Positions 6,073 through 9,111 of a stretch of DNA of 9,111 nt are shown here, piece after piece. Position numbers and translations under genes: made by a program. The notes under the pieces are model-generated. The model saw nothing but the letters and a program-made list of their open reading frames with translations, did not search any database and was not told the origin of the DNA. The stretch's first letter is position 1; every line of letters begins with the position of its first letter. The stretch is from Candidatus Bathyarchaeota archaeon (lineage in GTDB: Archaea > Thermoproteota > Bathyarchaeia > 40CM-2-53-6), in the NCBI GenBank assembly GCA_005883085.1, contig VBAY01000139.1, forward strand, positions 1 to 9,111. The letters are read 5' to 3'.

Positions 6073-6255
6073 ATGGTCGTGATTGCAGGCGCGCTGATAA
6101 TCCTGCCAGCGTACATTAACTACGAATCGTGGCACCGACTCAACCTCGACATCACAGTTTCAATGTCGATCAGCCTCACATCCTTCGCCCTCGGAATACT
6201 CATCTTCATCCTAGTCGTGGGCAAGGAACGAATAGAGGGAACAAAGAAACCATAA
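6073..6255 (+). CDS. Small two-helix membrane protein, function unknown
   Basis: This 60-residue protein is not a family I recognise. It has two hydrophobic helices (about 2-17 and 33-51) separated by a polar loop containing NYESWHRLNLD, and a charged tail (KERIEGTKKP). The charged tail suggests both termini are cytoplasmic. The ATG at 6073 follows AAGGGG by 4 nt, a usable ribosome-binding site. The frame stays open upstream to a TGA at 5920, and the extra codons read like a protein, but the only other start candidates are CTG 5950 or ATT 6058. From CTG 5950 it would be 101 residues and overlap trmI by 11 nt. The next gene begins 76 nt downstream with its own TATA-like box. Confidence 0.55.
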   Translation: MVVIAGALIILPAYINYESWHRLNLDITVSMSISLTSFALGILIFILVVGKERIEGTKKP

Positions 6256-6295
6256 TCACTACCGCAAGACTCACAACCCCTCCAAACCCGGTCAA

Positions 6296-6304
6296 TATTC
6301 TTAT
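6296..6304 (+). promoter_or_regulatory. TATA-like box for the disulfide reductase
   Basis: TATTCTTAT is centred about 31 nt before the ATG at 6332. Transcription would start near 6327, leaving a leader of about 5 nt. The absence of a Shine-Dalgarno motif before the ATG fits this. Confidence 0.45.
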
Positions 6305-6331
6305 CTTCGTCCAGAGACTCGGGCGCTAGAC

Positions 6332-7765
6332 ATGAAGCAGTACGATCTGATCACGATTGGTACGGGATCGGCCATGAACATTGTCGACGCAATGATCCAA
6401 GAGAACCCGAACATTCGGGTCGCGGTCATCGACAAGGACGAGCCTGGAGGCATCTGCCTCACACGTGGCTGCATCCCCTCGAAAATACTGTTGTACCCTG
6501 CAGAACTGGTGAGAACTATTGAGAAAGCGCGAGACCTAGGTGTCGACGCAAAGATCGCTAGTATCAATTTTCAGATGGTTATGGAGCGGATGCGGACCCT
6601 CATCAACAATGACATTGACCAGATAAGAGAGGGGTTGTCCAGCTCGAAGAACATTGACTACTACCACGCTCCCGCAGAGTTCGTCTCCCCATACACGATG
6701 AGAGTTGATGGAGCCGAGATCACGTCCAAGATAATATTCCTGTGTATCGGGTCGAAGATCAATATCCCTGCGGTAAAGGGTCTTGACAAGGTCAAATATC
6801 ATACCAGTGATACCGTCCTCAAACTAACAAAGCTCCCGGAGAGTATTGCGATTATCGGTGGCGGCTACATCGCTGCCGAATATGGCCACTTCTTCTCAAG
6901 CATGGGATCGAAAGTCACAATCATCGGAAGGAACCCCCAATTCCTGCCGGAAGAGGAGCCGGAAGTCTCCTCTCTGGCGAAAAAGGATCTGGAACGCCAT
7001 ATCACGATTCTGACAAACCAGGAAGTGAAAGAAGTCAGGGAGATCGGATACAGAAAGGAGCTGGTGGCCGTAGACAGGAAATCGGGAAAAAACACGATCA
7101 TAACCACCAAAGAGATCATGGTCGCGACTGGAAGAGGCCCGATAACCGACAGTCTCCATCCGGAGAAGACTGGAGTCAAACTTACCGAGGAAGGCTGGAT
7201 AGAAGTGAACGACTACTTGGAAACGTCTCAGCCGAACATATGGGCCCTGGGAGACGCTGACGGAAAATATCCGTTCAAACACGTTGCGAACTACGAGTCA
7301 AAAATCGTCTACTACAACGCGATACTGAAAAGAAAGGTCAAAGCAGACTATCACGCGATTCCACACGCAGTCTTCACTTATCCCGAGATTGCGAGCGTTG
7401 GGCTAGGAGAAAAAGAGGCGGTCGAGAAATATGGACCGGACAAGGTCCTGATCGGATTCCAGAAATACGAGGATACGGCAAAAGGCGAGGCGATGAACGT
7501 GAAAGACTTCTTCGTCAAGGTCATCGTCGAAGCTGAGACAATGAGAATCCTAGGAGCCCACATCATCGGACCCTACGCATCAATACTCATACACGAGATC
7601 ATACCGTTGATGTATGCGGGAAACGGATCTTACGAGCCGATTAGCGACTCGATCCATATTCACCCAGCGTTGAGCGAGGTGGTAGATAGGGCGTTCCAGT
7701 CCCTCGTACCCGCGGAACACTACCAGCACATGAAACAGCACGCGCAAGAACTCGTCGCCGCGTAG
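6332..7765 (+). CDS. FAD-dependent disulfide reductase (dihydrolipoyl dehydrogenase / mycothione reductase type)
   Basis: This 477-residue protein is a complete class I pyridine nucleotide-disulfide oxidoreductase. It has an FAD Rossmann motif IGTGSAMNIVD (9-19), redox-active Cys42 and Cys47 in GGICLTRGCIPSK, a second Rossmann motif IIGGGYIAAEYG (174-185), the FAD-contacting ALGDADG (305-311), and the C-terminal catalytic pair His444/Glu449 in HPALSE. It therefore reduces or oxidises a disulfide with NAD(P). Family annotation would usually be dihydrolipoyl dehydrogenase (lpdA). However, IGTGSAMN replaces the usual GxGxxG and resembles mycothione reductase (IGTGSGN). The second nucleotide site ends in GR (199-200) rather than an acidic residue, which hints at NADPH. 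No lipoyl-carrier, E2 or glycine-cleavage gene is nearby, so the substrate is open. The spacing to the TATA-like box supports the start. Confidence 0.85.
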   Translation: MKQYDLITIGTGSAMNIVDAMIQENPNIRVAVIDKDEPGGICLTRGCIPSKILLYPAELVRTIEKARDLGVDAKIASINFQMVMERMRTLINNDIDQIREGLSSSKNIDYYHAPAEFVSPYTMRVDGAEITSKIIFLCIGSKINIPAVKGLDKVKYHTSDTVLKLTKLPESIAIIGGGYIAAEYGHFFSSMGSKVTIIGRNPQFLPEEEPEVSSLAKKDLERHITILTNQEVKEVREIGYRKELVAVDRKSGKNTIITTKEIMVATGRGPITDSLHPEKTGVKLTEEGWIEVNDYLETSQPNIWALGDADGKYPFKHVANYESKIVYYNAILKRKVKADYHAIPHAVFTYPEIASVGLGEKEAVEKYGPDKVLIGFQKYEDTAKGEAMNVKDFFVKVIVEAETMRILGAHIIGPYASILIHEIIPLMYAGNGSYEPISDSIHIHPALSEVVDRAFQSLVPAEHYQHMKQHAQELVAA

Positions 7766-7797
7766 CCCTCAGATCGTTCAAGCTCGGTCACAAACCA

Positions 7798-7806
7798 GAA
7801 TATACC
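7798..7806 (+). promoter_or_regulatory. TATA-like box for the DPM1-like gene
   Basis: GAATATACC is centred about 33 nt before the TTG at 7835. Transcription would begin near 7828, giving a leader of a few nucleotides. This supports the TTG, which is the only common start codon after the in-frame TAG at 7811. Confidence 0.45.
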
Positions 7807-7834
7807 TGTCTAGCCTTGTGATTGCGGTAGAGAC

Positions 7835-8533
7835 TTGCGGATAAGCGCGGTAATACCGGTCTACAACGAGGCCGAAGTAATAGACGAGTTCTCCTCCAGA
7901 CTGGAATCCGCGCTCGAAAAGATCGACCCTGACTACGAGGCAATATTCGTCGTCGAAGGAACAGACGCGACTCTCGAAAAACTGACCGCCCTTTCGAAAG
8001 AAAACCCCCGGATAAAAGTCCACTATAGCCAGGAAAGGCTGGGCCTTGGAAAGGCGATGAAAAAAGGGTTCGGTCTCATCGATGAGGATACGGAGTATGT
8101 CGTTACTATGGACGCGGACCTAAACCACCAACCGGAAGAAATACAGAACTTGATGGCGGCCGCCAAGAGCGCAGATATTGTGGTCGGAAGCCGGAACACG
8201 AACAAGGGTATGGTCGAAGAACTTCCACTCGTTAAGAGAATGATAAGCGCCACGACCAACTGGACCATGCGAAAGATCTTCCACATACCCTCGAACGATG
8301 TCACGTCGGGGTTCAGAATTTACACATGCAGAGCAGTCGAAACGTTACGGGATCAGATAGTGGCCAAGAACTTCGAGATTCAGCCAGAACTCCTCATCCG
8401 AGCCAGAAAGAAAGGCATGCCAATCACCGATGTCCCGATCACATTCCTGCCGAGACCGCGAGGAACAAGCAAGCTCAGCTTTGTCAAGAGCGGAATCGGA
8501 TACGCGATGTTAATCATAAGGCTCGGACTCTAA
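7835..8533 (+). CDS. GT2 glycosyltransferase, dolichyl-phosphate mannosyltransferase-like
   Basis: This 232-residue GT-A enzyme resembles DPM1, which transfers mannose from GDP-mannose to dolichyl phosphate to make a donor for membrane glycosylation. Motifs seen are AVIPVYNEAEVI (5-16), the metal-binding TMDADLNHQPEEI (91-103, Asp93 and Asp95), DIVVGSRNT (114-122), DVTSGFRIY (155-163) and the acceptor-side VPITFLPRPRGTSKLSF (200-216), typical of DPM1. The usual DGS.D motif near residue 40 is EGTD here. There are no C-terminal transmembrane helices, only a short hydrophobic end, as in stand-alone DPM1. Sugar specificity (mannose or glucose) cannot be told. It ends in a 4-bp tail-to-tail overlap with nucS. 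Confidence 0.88.
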   Translation: MRISAVIPVYNEAEVIDEFSSRLESALEKIDPDYEAIFVVEGTDATLEKLTALSKENPRIKVHYSQERLGLGKAMKKGFGLIDEDTEYVVTMDADLNHQPEEIQNLMAAAKSADIVVGSRNTNKGMVEELPLVKRMISATTNWTMRKIFHIPSNDVTSGFRIYTCRAVETLRDQIVAKNFEIQPELLIRARKKGMPITDVPITFLPRPRGTSKLSFVKSGIGYAMLIIRLGL

Positions 8534-9111
8534 AGCCAACTCTTCAACGCTCGCTGATCAGACTTCACGTGCTTCTGCAAAACCTCAACCGCCTTCTGAA
8601 GAGTCATCTGCTTGAACTCGATTCCAGACTTTGCCAGTGTGGACTGGGACCCTTTCGCGACGCTAGGTGCTACTATCATTGGACGTAACTTCCTGCCCGG
8701 TGGAGCTTGCAGGTATTTCAGATACTCCAAGAGCTGCTTGATGGCAGGGAAACCCGCAGGGTCTTTTTTGATCTCGATAACGACCGTATTCCCATCACCA
8801 TCTGCGCCGTAAACGTCCACGAACCCAGGAGGTACTTTCTTCTCGTAATCCAGGATCTTGAAACCTGGCTCAATGATGTCGGGCTGGAGAATGATGGCTC
8901 GCTTCATCTCCTCCTCGCTCGCATGCAACACAAACTCCGCCTCGTCTTGGAGAAGAAACGTGCCAAGAAACTGAATCTCTTTGACGAGTAGAGTTAGACT
9001 CTCGAGCGGATTCGGACGAACCGCCTTCAGAACGAGAGTCCCATTGTTAATCTGGGCCTGAATGATGCAACCTGACGGTTGCCAGTTAACAGGTTGATAG
9101 TCGCGTCCGCG
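8530..9111 (-). CDS. nucS: Endonuclease NucS/EndoMS, 5'-truncated by window edge
   Basis: The frame runs from the window end to a TAG at 8530-8532, giving 193 residues. About 50-60 N-terminal residues of the usual roughly 250 are outside the window. NucS/EndoMS cleaves DNA at mismatches or branched ends and works with PCNA. Seen here are the end of the N-terminal DNA-binding domain (VNWQPSG) and the RecB-like nuclease core, GFVDVYGADGDGN then VVIEIKK, with Asp99, Glu113 and Lys115 (partial numbering), and Q...Y at 126/130. The last eight residues, QRALKSWL, fit a PCNA-interacting peptide (Q-x-x-hydrophobic-x-x-aromatic-hydrophobic). The in-frame GTG at 8931 is internal, because family homology continues upstream of it. 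The gene converges on the DPM1-like gene. Confidence 0.93.
   Translation of the reverse strand, partial: RGRDYQPVNWQPSGCIIQAQINNGTLVLKAVRPNPLESLTLLVKEIQFLGTFLLQDEAEFVLHASEEEMKRAIILQPDIIEPGFKILDYEKKVPPGFVDVYGADGDGNTVVIEIKKDPAGFPAIKQLLEYLKYLQAPPGRKLRPMIVAPSVAKGSQSTLAKSGIEFKQMTLQKAVEVLQKHVKSDQRALKSWL

Noticed and set aside
5726..6116. Minus-strand reading frames across the end of trmI and the following gap
   Set aside because: They lie opposite trmI and the small membrane protein and have no recognisable domains. They look like shadows.
8612..8991. Plus-strand frames opposite nucS
   Set aside because: NucS catalytic motifs on the minus strand explain the open frame.

Overview
The window reads as an archaeal chromosome segment of moderate GC. 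Its genes include several archaeal families: an archaeal-type tRNA m1A57/58 methyltransferase (TrmI), a NucS/EndoMS endonuclease with a C-terminal PCNA-binding peptide, AMMECR1, a Mut7-C PIN-like protein with a zinc ribbon, a CBS-pair/zinc-ribbon fusion, and a DPM1-like glycosyltransferase. Several genes begin with TTG or GTG and lack a Shine-Dalgarno motif. Their starts lie about 22-33 nt downstream of a TATA-like box, as expected for short-leader or leaderless archaeal transcripts. The lineage cannot be fixed without searches. A TACK-type archaeon (Thaumarchaeota/Bathyarchaeota-like) is my guess, not a demonstrated result.

Layout. Positions 1-173 are a leader with a TATA-like box. A compact plus-strand block then runs from 174 to 4386: CBS/zinc-ribbon protein, dihydroorotase (pyrC), Mut7-C PIN-like protein, AMMECR1 protein and a GT-B glycosyltransferase. 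Neighbours overlap by 1-23 nt or are 2 nt apart, so they are very probably co-transcribed. After a T-tract and a new TATA-like box comes a small two-helix membrane protein (4446-4919). It is followed by the longest gene-free stretch (4920-5177), which holds a 14-bp direct repeat, two perfect GC-rich palindromes and a T-tract. trmI follows (5178-5960), then a 60-residue two-helix membrane protein (6073-6255), a flavin disulfide reductase of the dihydrolipoyl dehydrogenase/mycothione reductase type (6332-7765) and a DPM1-like glycosyltransferase (7835-8533). The last gene is nucS on the minus strand. It converges on the glycosyltransferase with a 4-bp tail-to-tail overlap, and its 5' end is cut by the window edge.

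How the genes fit together. Most are housekeeping: pyrimidine synthesis, tRNA modification, mismatch-directed DNA cleavage, surface or lipid-linked glycan synthesis, and redox. I see no CRISPR array, integrase, transposase, toxin-antitoxin pair or defence cluster, and no clear undescribed multi-gene system. The points most worth a second look are the structured intergenic region 4920-5177, the unusual disulfide reductase, the two-helix protein that may be a PH-like domain split by a membrane hairpin, and the Mut7-C/AMMECR1 pair of poorly understood function.
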